Source: an uncultured Eubacteriales bacterium (lineage in GTDB: Bacteria; Bacillota; Clostridia; Lachnospirales; Lachnospiraceae). Taken from it: 64,000 nt of DNA. A program made the position numbers and the translations under genes. Location: positions 41,481-105,480 of the forward strand of contig CASDVE010000013.1 of the NCBI GenBank assembly GCA_949284175.1, read 5' to 3'. A model generated the notes under the pieces. It had not been told where the DNA came from. It worked only from the letters and a program-made list of their open reading frames with translations, and made no database searches. Below, piece after piece: positions 36,761 to 46,900 of this stretch (the stretch's first letter is position 1; each line of letters opens with the position of its first letter).

Positions 36761-36786
36761 TAAAAATTTGAGAAGGTGGTAATATT

Positions 36787-37836
36787 ATGGCAAAAATTAC
36801 ACAATCTATTTATGGAACAACAAAAAATGGGGAACAGGTACATTGTTATAAGCTAACAAACAGCAATGGCTCCTATGTGAACATTACAAACTTTGGCGGA
36901 ACCATTCTTTCTTTAGTGGTTCCAGATAAACATGGTAAGATGAGGGATGTTGTGCTTGGTTATAACAGCCTTTCTGAATATGAACTTTTAGGTGGTGCGT
37001 ATTTGGGAGCTCTCATTGGACGATGCGGAAACCGTATTTCTAAAGGAACTTTTTCTCTTGGATCAAAGGAGTACAAGCTGGCTTGCAATGATGGTGCTAA
37101 CCATTTACATGGCGGTAATATTGGTTTTAGCCACAGGATTTGGGATGCGTCAATCGAATACGGCTCTTTAAAATTAAAATTAGACAGTCCAGATGGCGAA
37201 GAAGGGTATCCTGGCACTTTAACAGTCACTGTTACTTATACCTTTAATGATGACAATGTATTGAGCATTCATTATGAGGCTTTTAGTGATACAGATACTT
37301 TAGTCAACTTGACAAACCATACTTATTTTAACTTAAATGGTCACAATAGTGGTTCCGTTGAGAATCAAATGTTAAAGTTATTTTCTACTGCTTATATTCC
37401 AACCAATGCAACTTTAATTCCAACAGGAGAAATCCGCCCTGTAACAGGAACTCCTTTTGACTTTTCAGACTTTAAACCAATCGGTCAAGATATCAATGCC
37501 GATGATATTCAATTACAATATGCCAATGGATACGATCACACATTTGTACTAAAGCATCCAAACCGTCTTTCTGTGTTTGCAGAAGCATATAGCAAAGAAT
37601 CTGGTATTTTTCTAAGAGGGAAAACAACACTCCCAGGAGTGCAATTGTATACTGGTAATTTCCTCTCTAATGAAAGAGCAGGAAAAGACTCTGCCATTTA
37701 TGCTCCACGCTGTGGATTTGCATTGGAAACACAAGTCTATCCAGATGCTATCCACCACACCAATTTCCCTTCTCCAATTCTAAGAGCAGGAATGAAATAC
37801 GATACGGTCACTACATATGAATTTTCCACCATATAA
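36787..37836 (+). CDS. galM: Aldose 1-epimerase (galactose mutarotase)
   Basis: 349 residues of the GalM family, which interconvert alpha and beta anomers of galactose and glucose. ALIGRCGNRISKG, GGNIGFSHRIWDA, NHTYFNLNGH with the catalytic histidine, and GVQLYTGNFL with the downstream region of the catalytic glutamate are typical. It is transcribed alone and no other galactose genes are near. Confidence 0.9.
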   Translation: MAKITQSIYGTTKNGEQVHCYKLTNSNGSYVNITNFGGTILSLVVPDKHGKMRDVVLGYNSLSEYELLGGAYLGALIGRCGNRISKGTFSLGSKEYKLACNDGANHLHGGNIGFSHRIWDASIEYGSLKLKLDSPDGEEGYPGTLTVTVTYTFNDDNVLSIHYEAFSDTDTLVNLTNHTYFNLNGHNSGSVENQMLKLFSTAYIPTNATLIPTGEIRPVTGTPFDFSDFKPIGQDINADDIQLQYANGYDHTFVLKHPNRLSVFAEAYSKESGIFLRGKTTLPGVQLYTGNFLSNERAGKDSAIYAPRCGFALETQVYPDAIHHTNFPSPILRAGMKYDTVTTYEFSTI

Positions 37837-37980
37837 AAGATAAGACACCAAGCCATAGAAAGCAAAAGAAGAAAAGGTTGCATTTTTACTAATTTCATGT
37901 AAAATGAGTTGTATATGCTTTTATGAAAATAGTTTATATTTGCTCAATAAGCAATCCATGAATAAAGAAAGGAATCAACT

Positions 37981-39630
37981 ATGATTACAGCAAGTAACAT
38001 CACACTTCGCCTTGGCAAAAAGGCATTATTCGAAGAAGTAAATATTAAGTTTACTGAAGGAAACTGTTATGGTCTTATCGGTGCTAACGGTGCTGGTAAA
38101 TCTACTTTTCTAAAAATTCTCTCTGGAGAACTAGAACCTACTAGCGGTGATATTATTATTACACCTGGACAGCGTCTTTCTGTCTTAAGACAGGATCACT
38201 TTAAATACGACGAATATCCTGTTCTTGATACCGTTATTATGGGAAATCAACGCCTTTATGATATTATGAAAGAAAAAGAGGCGATCTATGCAAAAGAAGA
38301 TTTCACCGATGAAGATGGTATGAGAGCCAGTGAATTAGAAGGTGAATTCGCCACAATGAACGGTTGGGAAGCAGAATCCGATGCCGAAACTTTATTAAAC
38401 GGTCTTGGTATTGAAACCGAGCTTCACTATAAACAAATGAGTGAATTAACAGGTTCTGAAAAGGTCAAAGTCCTTCTTGCACAAGCACTCTTTGGAAATC
38501 CTGATATTCTCCTTCTTGACGAGCCTACCAACCACTTGGATTTAGCTGCTATCGCTTGGTTAGAAGAGTTCTTAATCAACTTTGATAACACCGTCATTGT
38601 CGTATCCCATGACCGTTATTTCTTAAATAAAGTTTGTACACATATTGCGGATATTGACTACGGAAAAATTCAACTCTATGCTGGAAACTATGATTTTTGG
38701 TATGAATCCAGCCAGTTAATGATCAAGCAAATGAAAGAAGCCAACAAAAAGAAAGAAGAAAAAATTAAAGAGTTGCAAGAATTTATTCAACGCTTTAGTG
38801 CTAACGCTTCCAAATCCAAACAGGCAACAAGCCGTAAACGTGCATTGGAAAAAATTCAGCTCGATGAAATGCGTCCATCCAGCCGTAAATATCCATATAT
38901 TGACTTCCGTCCAAATCGTGAAATCGGAAACGAAGTTCTTCAAGTGGAAGGTCTTAGCAAAACCATCGATGGCGTAAAAGTTCTTGATAATGTAAGTTTT
39001 ATCTTAGGTCGAGAAGATAAAGTGGCTTTTGTAGGACCAAACACAATCGCTACTACAACTCTCTTTAAAATTTTAGCTGGTGAGATGGAACCGGATGAAG
39101 GAAATTATAAATGGGGTGTTACGACTTCCCAAGCCTATTTCCCAAAAGATAACACAAAAGAATTTGCTTGTGATGATACCATTGTTGACTGGTTAACACA
39201 GTATTCTGAAGAAAAAGATGTGACTTATGTTCGTGGTTTCTTAGGAAGAATGCTGTTCTCTGGGGATGATGGCGTAAAACGTGTCAAAGTACTTTCTGGT
39301 GGAGAAAAAGTTCGTTGTCTTCTATCTAAAATGATGATTTCTGGTGCGAACTGTTTAATTCTTGATGAGCCTACCAACCATCTTGATATGGAATCCATTA
39401 CTGCTTTAAATAATGGATTGATCAAATTCAAAGGTGTTTTATTATTCGCTTCTCAGGATCATCAGTTCATTCAAACAACAGCAAACCGTATTATGGAAAT
39501 CACAAATAACGGTGGCCTAATCGATAAAATTACAACCTATGACGAATATCTTGATAGCGATGAAATGGCAAGAAAACGTCAAGTTATGAATCTGGATGAA
39601 TCCGTTGAAACGGATAACGAAACAGAATAA
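37981..39630 (+). CDS. ABC-F family ATPase
   Basis: 549 residues with two ABC ATPase domains and no membrane part, so a ribosome-associated ABC-F protein. Domain 1: Walker A GANGAGKST (34-42), LLLDEPTNHLDLAAI. A charged helical linker (about 240-290) follows, the P-site tRNA-interaction motif of the family. Domain 2 keeps LSGGEKVR and LILDEPTNHLDMESI, but its Walker A is GPNTIATTT, without the usual GK(S/T). I recall such a degenerate second P-loop in related clostridial members. Role (translation factor or antibiotic protection) cannot be told from sequence. Confidence 0.88.
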   Translation: MITASNITLRLGKKALFEEVNIKFTEGNCYGLIGANGAGKSTFLKILSGELEPTSGDIIITPGQRLSVLRQDHFKYDEYPVLDTVIMGNQRLYDIMKEKEAIYAKEDFTDEDGMRASELEGEFATMNGWEAESDAETLLNGLGIETELHYKQMSELTGSEKVKVLLAQALFGNPDILLLDEPTNHLDLAAIAWLEEFLINFDNTVIVVSHDRYFLNKVCTHIADIDYGKIQLYAGNYDFWYESSQLMIKQMKEANKKKEEKIKELQEFIQRFSANASKSKQATSRKRALEKIQLDEMRPSSRKYPYIDFRPNREIGNEVLQVEGLSKTIDGVKVLDNVSFILGREDKVAFVGPNTIATTTLFKILAGEMEPDEGNYKWGVTTSQAYFPKDNTKEFACDDTIVDWLTQYSEEKDVTYVRGFLGRMLFSGDDGVKRVKVLSGGEKVRCLLSKMMISGANCLILDEPTNHLDMESITALNNGLIKFKGVLLFASQDHQFIQTTANRIMEITNNGGLIDKITTYDEYLDSDEMARKRQVMNLDESVETDNETE

Positions 39631-39635
39631 CATAA

Positions 39636-39680
39636 CAAAAAAAGACTTCTGAAATCTTAAGATTTCAGAAGTCTTTTTTA
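39636..39680. terminator. Bidirectional terminator
   Basis: A perfect palindrome AAAAAAGACTTCTGAAATCTT and its complement, with A and T runs on both ends, shared by the ABC-F gene and the converging gene at 39678. Confidence 0.9.
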
Positions 39681-40277
39681 TAATACTGGTTCTGCCAGCA
39701 TTGCCTTCATCTCTACAAAAGAATTTTGAAGTATTGCAACGATGGATACCACCACTTCCATACAAACACGTACAATATAGCGACAATCCTCTAATACAAT
39801 ACTCTTCTTCTCCCGATACTTTCGATGGGTTTCTTCAATAAATTGAAATAGTTCTTCTTTTGTACGATGTACATGAATTTCTTTTCTAATCTCCATCACT
39901 TCCTTGCTCTCTAAGAATCGGCGAAGAGCAAACTTCAAATCTTTTTCATAATAGCAATGATCTTTTAAATTACCATCATAATGGTCATTATGTGGAAATG
40001 TAAAATAATCAGCAATATAATGGGTAATTTCTCCAAGTGTGATACAGTCACGATATCCAAAGCTATACATATTTTTCATATTCTCAAGAAACCGTTCAAT
40101 TCTTGCTTTAATATCCTCATAGGTTTTAGAAAATGTATGTGGAGTCGTCAAAAAAGACGGTTTACAATCTGGTAAAATGCTACCAATACAGAATGTCAGC
40201 CTGTGATTCAATGTATCTTGTAACTGAAGTTTATCCATTAATCCAACTGCTAATGAAATGTGTGATTTTTTTCTCAT
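39678..40277 (-). CDS. Zinc-dependent phospholipase C-like protein
   Basis: 199 residues resembling the zinc-dependent phospholipase C / S1-P1 nuclease-like fold common in Firmicutes. Histidine-rich metal-site stretches are KSHISLAVG at the start, GSILPDCKPSF, LGEITHYIADYFTFPHNDH and HRKYREKKS. There is no signal peptide, so activity, if any, is cytoplasmic. Transcribed alone; function unknown. Confidence 0.6.
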   Translation of the reverse strand: MRKKSHISLAVGLMDKLQLQDTLNHRLTFCIGSILPDCKPSFLTTPHTFSKTYEDIKARIERFLENMKNMYSFGYRDCITLGEITHYIADYFTFPHNDHYDGNLKDHCYYEKDLKFALRRFLESKEVMEIRKEIHVHRTKEELFQFIEETHRKYREKKSIVLEDCRYIVRVCMEVVVSIVAILQNSFVEMKAMLAEPVL

Positions 40278-40569
40278 GTTTTGTTCTTACCCCAATTTTC
40301 CTGTGAAATGCGATTCATTCCACAATCTCCTTTTACTTTGCAGAACTCACCTTTTCTGGTAACTTATGCTCTGCTTTATCTAATAGTTACTGTTCTGTGC
40401 CATCGTATCATTCTAATTGCCCCTCGTTCTTGTCTTTAGCACTGATCTCATTCTAGTACTATTTTTCCCGACTTGCAATAGTTTTCATTCAAATTTAATG
40501 AATTTTTATTTCAAAATCTAAGATGACCAAATAAAAATTATCTGATTCTTTATATAATTTACGCAATAC
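40278..40569. other. Non-coding spacer
   Basis: Divergent upstream regions of the genes at 39678 and 40651. Apart from the promoter at 40570-40598 no structure is seen. Confidence 0.4.
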
Positions 40570-40598
40570 TTGACTTTTCTTACACATTTTTTTATAAT
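40570..40598 (+). promoter_or_regulatory. Sigma-A promoter of the CBS-domain gene
   Basis: TTGACT, 17 bases, TATAAT, 52 bases before the ATG at 40651. Confidence 0.75.
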
Positions 40599-40650
40599 AT
40601 ACGCTAAGAAGTTAATTTTATATAAAGATTTTAAACCAAAGGAGATGATT

Positions 40651-41943
40651 ATGTTGGACTCGAGTTCCATAATTCAATTGATAATTCTTATTATTTTACT
40701 GATACTTTCTGCATTTTTTTCATCCGCAGAAACAGCACTAACTACCATTAATAAAATTAGGTTTCGAAATATGGCGGACGAAGGAAATAAACGTGCACGT
40801 CTTGTTTTAAAATTGACCGATGACTCTCCAAAACTTTTAAGCACTATTCTCATCGGAAATAATATCGTCAATATTTCGGCATCCTCTCTTGCTACGGTAC
40901 TAGCTACCAATAAATTTGGAAGCAGTGGTGCTGGAATTGCAACTGGTATTCTCACGATTTTAATTCTTCTTTTTGGTGAAATCACCCCAAAATCCATGGC
41001 AACTTTTCATAATGAAAAAATTTCTCTTCTGTATGCTCCCATTGTTTATGTCTTGACAAAAATCTTGACTCCTATCATTTTTATTGTCAATGTTCTTTCC
41101 AATGGGGTATTAAAATTATTTCGACTGAATTCTTCCAAAGCATCTCAGTCCATCACAGAAAGTGAACTTCGTACCATCGTAGATTTCAGCCATGAAGAAG
41201 GTGTAATTGAACGAGAAGAAAAAGCTATGATCAATAATGTATTTGATTTTGGTGACTCCTTAGCAAAGGATATTATGACACCACGTGTTGATATCGTTTA
41301 TTTATCAGCAGATATTACCTATGAAGAGATTTTAAAAATCTATCATGAAGAGCGTTACACAAGGTATCCTATCTATGAAACGACAAAAGACGAGGTTATT
41401 GGTGTATTAAATATTAAAGATTTATTCTTCTATATGGCAACCCATGATAAAAGCACATTTTCTTTACGTTCTCTTCTTTGGGAACCGACCTATTGTTATG
41501 AATACCAAAAAACATCTGCTCTTATGACAGAAATGAAAAAGACCTCTAGTAATTTTACAATTGTATTGGATGAATACGGAAAAATATCTGGTCTTATCAC
41601 GTTAGAAGATTTGTTGGAAGAAATCGTTGGAGAAATTCGTGATGAATATGATGCCTCAGAACAAGATCAGATCAAGAAGATTTCAGATTATGAATTTGAA
41701 GTAGATGGTTCAGTAAAACTTGATGACTTAAATGATGAAATTGGAACTCATATTGAGTCGGAAGACTATGACTCCATTGGAGGGCATATTATAGAGTTAT
41801 TAGATCGCATCCCTAACGGGGGAGAAAGTGCTGTGGAAAAGGGAATCCGGTACACCGTACTTACCACATCTAAAAATCGAATTGAACGTGTTCATATTTC
41901 TATTGAGCCAGATTATGATTTAGAAGAACCTAGCTCTTTATAG
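40651..41943 (+). CDS. CNNM/CorC-type membrane protein with CBS domains
   Basis: 430 residues from the ATG at 40651, with AAAGGAG six bases upstream; the frame is open to 40570 but the extra codons cover the promoter. An N-terminal CNNM/DUF21 membrane domain with four helices (about 5-27, 60-80, 90-112, 125-150) contains FFSSAETALTTIN and LFGEITPKSMA. Two CBS domains follow (ITPR-like IMTPRVDIVYL about 210-330) and a C-terminal CorC/HlyC domain (YEFEVDGSVKLDDLNDEIG). The family is labelled hemolysin C but acts in magnesium or cobalt efflux. A terminator follows. Confidence 0.9.
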   Translation: MLDSSSIIQLIILIILLILSAFFSSAETALTTINKIRFRNMADEGNKRARLVLKLTDDSPKLLSTILIGNNIVNISASSLATVLATNKFGSSGAGIATGILTILILLFGEITPKSMATFHNEKISLLYAPIVYVLTKILTPIIFIVNVLSNGVLKLFRLNSSKASQSITESELRTIVDFSHEEGVIEREEKAMINNVFDFGDSLAKDIMTPRVDIVYLSADITYEEILKIYHEERYTRYPIYETTKDEVIGVLNIKDLFFYMATHDKSTFSLRSLLWEPTYCYEYQKTSALMTEMKKTSSNFTIVLDEYGKISGLITLEDLLEEIVGEIRDEYDASEQDQIKKISDYEFEVDGSVKLDDLNDEIGTHIESEDYDSIGGHIIELLDRIPNGGESAVEKGIRYTVLTTSKNRIERVHISIEPDYDLEEPSSL

Positions 41944-41958
41944 ATAAGAAGAACCACG

Positions 41959-41990
41959 ATAAAAAGAGGAGCAAGCTCTGCTCCTCTTTT
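41959..41990 (+). terminator. Terminator of the CBS-domain gene
   Basis: AAAAGAGGAGC pairs with GCTCCTCTTTT around a short loop, then TCC. Confidence 0.8.
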
Positions 41991-42056
41991 CCTTTACGAC
42001 AAAGAAACAATATATCGTACTACTTTTTTATGATATAAAAAATTGCATTTTCTATC

Positions 42057-43244
42057 TTATAAAAAATCTTTGATTTTTTTACTTCTTGATGGATGACGAA
42101 GTTTTCTAAGTGCTTTCGCCTCAATCTGACGGATTCTCTCACGAGTAACTCCCATTTCTTTTCCCACTTCTTCTAGGGTTCTAGGGTGACCATCATCCAG
42201 TCCAAATCTTTGGCGAATAATATAGCGTTCTCTTTCATTGAGATCTCCTAAAATTTCTTCAATATGCAAACGAAGCATTTCCGCATTTGCCACATCTTCT
42301 GGAGATTGATTTTTTTCATCCGCAATAAAATCTCCCACACTGCTATCATTTTCATCACCCACTGGCGTTTCCAATGATGTAGGTGTTAAACTATATTCTC
42401 GAATTTCCATGAGCTTATCAATGCTAATTTCTAATTCTTTTGCAAGTTCTTCATTGCTTGGTTCTCTTCCAAGCTCTACGGTAAGTTCTCTTTGCACTCT
42501 TGTCAGTTTGTTGAACACTTCCACAAGATGCACTGGTATTCGGATAGTACGGCTTTGATCCGCTAAAGAACGTGTAATGGCTTGTTTGATCCACCATGTA
42601 GCATAGGTACTTAGCTTATATCCTTTTGTATAATCAAACTTCTCAATTCCTCTTAATAATCCAATATTCCCTTCTTGTATTAGATCGAGGAAAGATAAAC
42701 CGCGTCCCACATATTTTTTTGCAATACTAACAACAAGACGTAAGTTTGACTCTGTTAAAATATCAATAGCTACTTTATCGCCTTTATCTTTTCTCTTTGC
42801 TAACTCAATTTCCTCTTGTTGCGTGAGTAATGGATAAGAACCGATCTGTTTTAAATACAACTTTACAGAATCTTGTAAATTGGTATCAGCAAAATTATCA
42901 ATATTCTCAAGATTTTCTAACTCTAACCCTTCAAATTCTTCAGAATCTAAATCTTCATCTGTTGGCTCGTCCAAAATTTGGATGTCCTCCATAATTTCCG
43001 CCTCATCAAGATCCAGTTCTTGATTCTCTTTTTCAATATCTGTGATATTAATACCACGTTCATCAAAGAAATTATAGAATTTTTCCAATTGATCAATCGA
43101 TAATTCTTCTAAATCAAAAAATTTCTTTATATCTTTTTTATCAAGTGTCATATTATTTCCTTCTGCAAAGGAAACAAGTTTTACTAAATTTTGGATAAAT
43201 GTTTCTTCTTTCATTGTTTTCATATTTTGAACTTTACTTTTCAT
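42057..43244 (-). CDS. rpoD: RNA polymerase primary sigma factor
   Basis: 395 residues with region 1.1-like N-terminus, an acidic stretch (about 75-115), region 1.2 ([17 protein letters not shown]), 2.1-2.4 ([47 protein letters not shown]), 3 and 4.2 ([30 protein letters not shown]). It directs transcription from the TTGACA/TATAAT promoters seen in the window. dnaG, its usual partner, is not adjacent; a short unknown gene lies upstream instead. Confidence 0.95.
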   Translation of the reverse strand: MKSKVQNMKTMKEETFIQNLVKLVSFAEGNNMTLDKKDIKKFFDLEELSIDQLEKFYNFFDERGINITDIEKENQELDLDEAEIMEDIQILDEPTDEDLDSEEFEGLELENLENIDNFADTNLQDSVKLYLKQIGSYPLLTQQEEIELAKRKDKGDKVAIDILTESNLRLVVSIAKKYVGRGLSFLDLIQEGNIGLLRGIEKFDYTKGYKLSTYATWWIKQAITRSLADQSRTIRIPVHLVEVFNKLTRVQRELTVELGREPSNEELAKELEISIDKLMEIREYSLTPTSLETPVGDENDSSVGDFIADEKNQSPEDVANAEMLRLHIEEILGDLNERERYIIRQRFGLDDGHPRTLEEVGKEMGVTRERIRQIEAKALRKLRHPSRSKKIKDFL

Positions 43245-43369
43245 TGGTAAGCCCCCATATGTTTTTTAGTCTTATAATGTATTCTATCATTTTTCAGTTA
43301 CAATTCCAAGTGGATTTCTAGGATTTTCTTTCAATTTCAGACATTTTTCTCTCCAATTTTCTTTGGAAT

Positions 43370-43795
43370 TTATCTCCTCTTTCCATTTATTTCCCATTGT
43401 GCGAACTGTTCCACACAGTGAACCAGATCATTTATCTTATCAGATATTTCATTTTCTTTCAAGACTATATCGACAGAAACTGCCATAATATCCAGATCCT
43501 TTTCCGTAATTTCTCGCCAATTCATCTTGTGTTTTAAATAATCAAACCGTTCTTCCATCGTATACAAGTCAAGAAATTCCATCACTTGGGGATTAATGGC
43601 GGGTTGTTCATCTAGTTCTTCATAAGAAGAAATCTCTTGGCTCTTTATAACTTCTGGCTTTTCCTTCTTCTCTCTTTCAAGTTTGTCCAATATTCCAGAC
43701 TGAATACAAATTTTTTTGATTTCTGTCTGAATTTCCACCATTTCCCTTGTCAAATCTTCCATTCTTTGTAATAACTCTTCTAATCGCTCGTTCAT
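43370..43795 (-). CDS. Hypothetical protein with N-terminal coiled coil
   Basis: 141 residues from the ATG at 43795 (AGGTG six bases upstream; a GTG at 43804 is less well placed). Residues about 1-50 form a coiled coil (RLEELLQRMEDLTREMVEIQ). The rest is acidic and helical, with YTMEERFDYLKHKM and a cysteine-containing end. No known domain recognised. It may share a transcript with rpoD, 125 bases downstream. Confidence 0.6.
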   Translation of the reverse strand: MNERLEELLQRMEDLTREMVEIQTEIKKICIQSGILDKLEREKKEKPEVIKSQEISSYEELDEQPAINPQVMEFLDLYTMEERFDYLKHKMNWREITEKDLDIMAVSVDIVLKENEISDKINDLVHCVEQFAQWEINGKRR

Positions 43796-43916
43796 ACACC
43801 ACACCTATCTTTTTTTCTAATTTTCCTAAAATGAACTTCTTTCTTAGGCTTAACGTTATTATACACCATTATAACTCAATTTTAAAAAACATCAAAGATA
43901 AGAAATTCCAAATCAT

Positions 43917-43957
43917 GAAAAGCAAAGCGGTTATATAACATCTCGCTACATAACCGC
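43917..43957 (-). terminator. Terminator of purL
   Basis: GGCGGTTAT pairs with ATAACCGC on the minus strand, then TTTGCTTTTC. Confidence 0.7.
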
Positions 43958-43987
43958 CCTTTTCTTCAAAGACTGCTCTCTTTCTCT

Positions 43988-46900
43988 TTATTTAAAATAT
44001 TCCACTCCAGATGCAAAAATATTTTGGTTTTGTTCTCCATAAATATTTTTTGCAACAGCTTCTCCAATTCGTTCTGAATGTGCCATCTTACCAAACACAC
44101 GACCATCTGGACTTGTGATGCCTTCGATTGCATAATAAGAACCATTTGGATTAAATGCTTCATTCATCGTTGGATTACCATGGATGTCCACATATTGTGT
44201 TGCCACTTGTCCATTAGCAAATAATGTATCCATCCATTCCTTTGATGCAACAAATCTTCCTTCTCCATGAGAGGCAGGAATGGCATATACACCTCCTAGC
44301 TGTGCTTTTTGTAACCATGGAGATTGATTGGATACGACTTTTGTATATACCATTTGAGAAATATGTCGTCCAATTTCATTGGTTGTAAGCGTTGGAGAAT
44401 CTGCTTTTAATTGCCTAATCTCTCCATATGGAACAAGTCCTAATTTAATTAACGCTTGAAATCCATTACAAATGCCTAGTACAAGACCATCCCTTTGATT
44501 TAAAAGATTCATCACAGCCTCTTGTAACTTGGCATTTCGAAAGGCTGTTGCAAAAAACTTGGCAGAACCGTCTGGCTCATCACCAGCAGAAAATCCTCCT
44601 GGGAACATTACAATCTGTGATTCTGAAATCGCTTTTTCAAATACGGAAACGGACTCCTTGATTCCACTTGCATCCATATTTTTAAACACTTTCGTTATCA
44701 CTTCTGCTCCTGCCAACTCAAATGCCTTTGTACAATCATATTCGCAGTTTGTTCCTGGAAAAATTGGAATAAATACTTTTGGCTTTGCCACCTTATGCTT
44801 GCATATATAAATACTTTTAGCATCATATAATCCTGTATCCACTTTTTCATGGCTTACACCAGAAACCGTTGGAAATACGGATTCTAATGTATGAGTCCAA
44901 GCCTGCAACGCTTCTTCCATTGGAATGATAACATCCCCATACTGAAATTGTGGATCATCTATAATCTCACCAACCAAAGTATAAGGAACTTCTATTTCTT
45001 TTACTGTTTCTTTTGTCATTTCCACAATGATAGAACCATAACCTTTTGCCACCAGTTCTTCCATTGTCTGTTCTGTATTTAAATTGATACCGAGTTTATT
45101 TCCAAACGCCATTTTACTTATGGCCTCTATTGTCCCGCCAAAACCAACAGCATATGCAGAAACCATTTTACCACTCTTTGCATAGTCAAACAACTTGCTA
45201 TAAAGTGCCATCATCTGCTTATACACAGGAATATCATACTCATCCTTATCAATATCAAACTTTACAAGAAGATTACCAACCTTCTTTAATTCTGGTGAAA
45301 CAATATGGGCATGATTCCCAATATCAACAGCAAAGGATACAAGCGTTGGTGGCACATCAATATCTTCAAAGGTTCCAGACATACTGTCCTTACCACCAAT
45401 GGATGGAAGTCCTAATCCTCTTTGTACATCATACGCTCCAAGAAGGGCTGACAGTGGCTGTCCCCAACGATATGGATCACTTCCCAGTCTTTCAAAATAC
45501 TCTTGGAAGGTGAAACGAATGTTTCTATAATCCCCACCAGATGCCACGATTTTTGCAACGGACTGTACCACCGCATAAATGGATCCATGGTATGGACTCC
45601 AACTGGATACATAGGGATCAAAACCATAGCTCATCATAGTCACCGTATCCGTTTTTCCTTTCAAGACAGGAAGTTTTGCAACCATGGTCTGTGTAGGTGT
45701 AAGCTGGTATTTTCCACCAAAAGGCATTAAAACCGTCCCTGCTCCAATGGAGCTATCAAACATTTCTATAAGCCCTTTTTGTGAGCAGACATTCAGATCA
45801 GAAAGTATGGACAACCATTCTTTCTTCACATCACTTCCAATCTCCCGTTTCCTCCAATTGTTTTCTTCCTTTGCAGGCATGGAAACTTTGACTTCTGTTT
45901 CTTGGTGGGCTCCATTCGTATCGAGGAATGCTCTTGATAGATTCACAATCTCTTTTCCTCTCCAAACAAGAACCAAACGTTTTTCTTCTGTCACCTTGGC
46001 AACCACAACGGCTTCTAAATTCTCTTCTTCTGCATAGGCTAACATCTGATCCACATCTCTTTTATCAACAACAATTGCCATACGCTCTTGGGATTCAGAA
46101 ATAGCAAGTTCTGTTCCATCAAGACCAGCATATTTTTTTGGAACTTTATCCAAATCAATATACAATCCATCTGCCAATTCTCCAATGGCTACGGATACAC
46201 CGCCTGCACCAAAATCATTGCATTTTTTGATCAGACGACTTACTTCTTCTCTGCGGAACAAACGCTGTATTTTTCTTTCTGTTGGAGCATTTCCTTTTTG
46301 CACTTCTGCACCACAAGTTTCAATGGATGTCATCGTATGTACTTTGGAAGAACCTGTGGCACCACCACAACCATCGCGTCCTGTTTTTCCACCGAGTAAA
46401 ATAACAATATCTCCTGCTTCTGAGTTTTTGCGGATCACGTTTTTTCTTGGGGATGCTCCCATAACTGCTCCAATTTCCATGCGTTTTGCCACATAGTTTG
46501 GATGATAGATTTCACTGACATGTCCCGTTGCAAGACCTATTTGATTCCCATAAGAACTATATCCGTGAGCAGAACCAGTGACAATTTTTCTTTGTGGTAA
46601 TTTTCCCTTTAACGTCTGTTGTAAGGATACGGTTGGATCGGACGCTCCAGTAACACGCATAGCTTGATATACATAAGAACGTCCTGATAAAGGATCGCGA
46701 ATGGCTCCACCAAGACAGGTTGCTGCACCACCAAATGGTTCAATTTCTGTTGGATGATTGTGGGTTTCATTCTTAAAACTTACAAGCCATTCTTCTATTT
46801 TCCCATCTATTTGCACAGGGACAACAATGGAACAAGCATTGATTTCATCGGATTCTTCTTGATCCGCAAGTCCACCCTCTGCCTTAATTTTTCTCATCGC

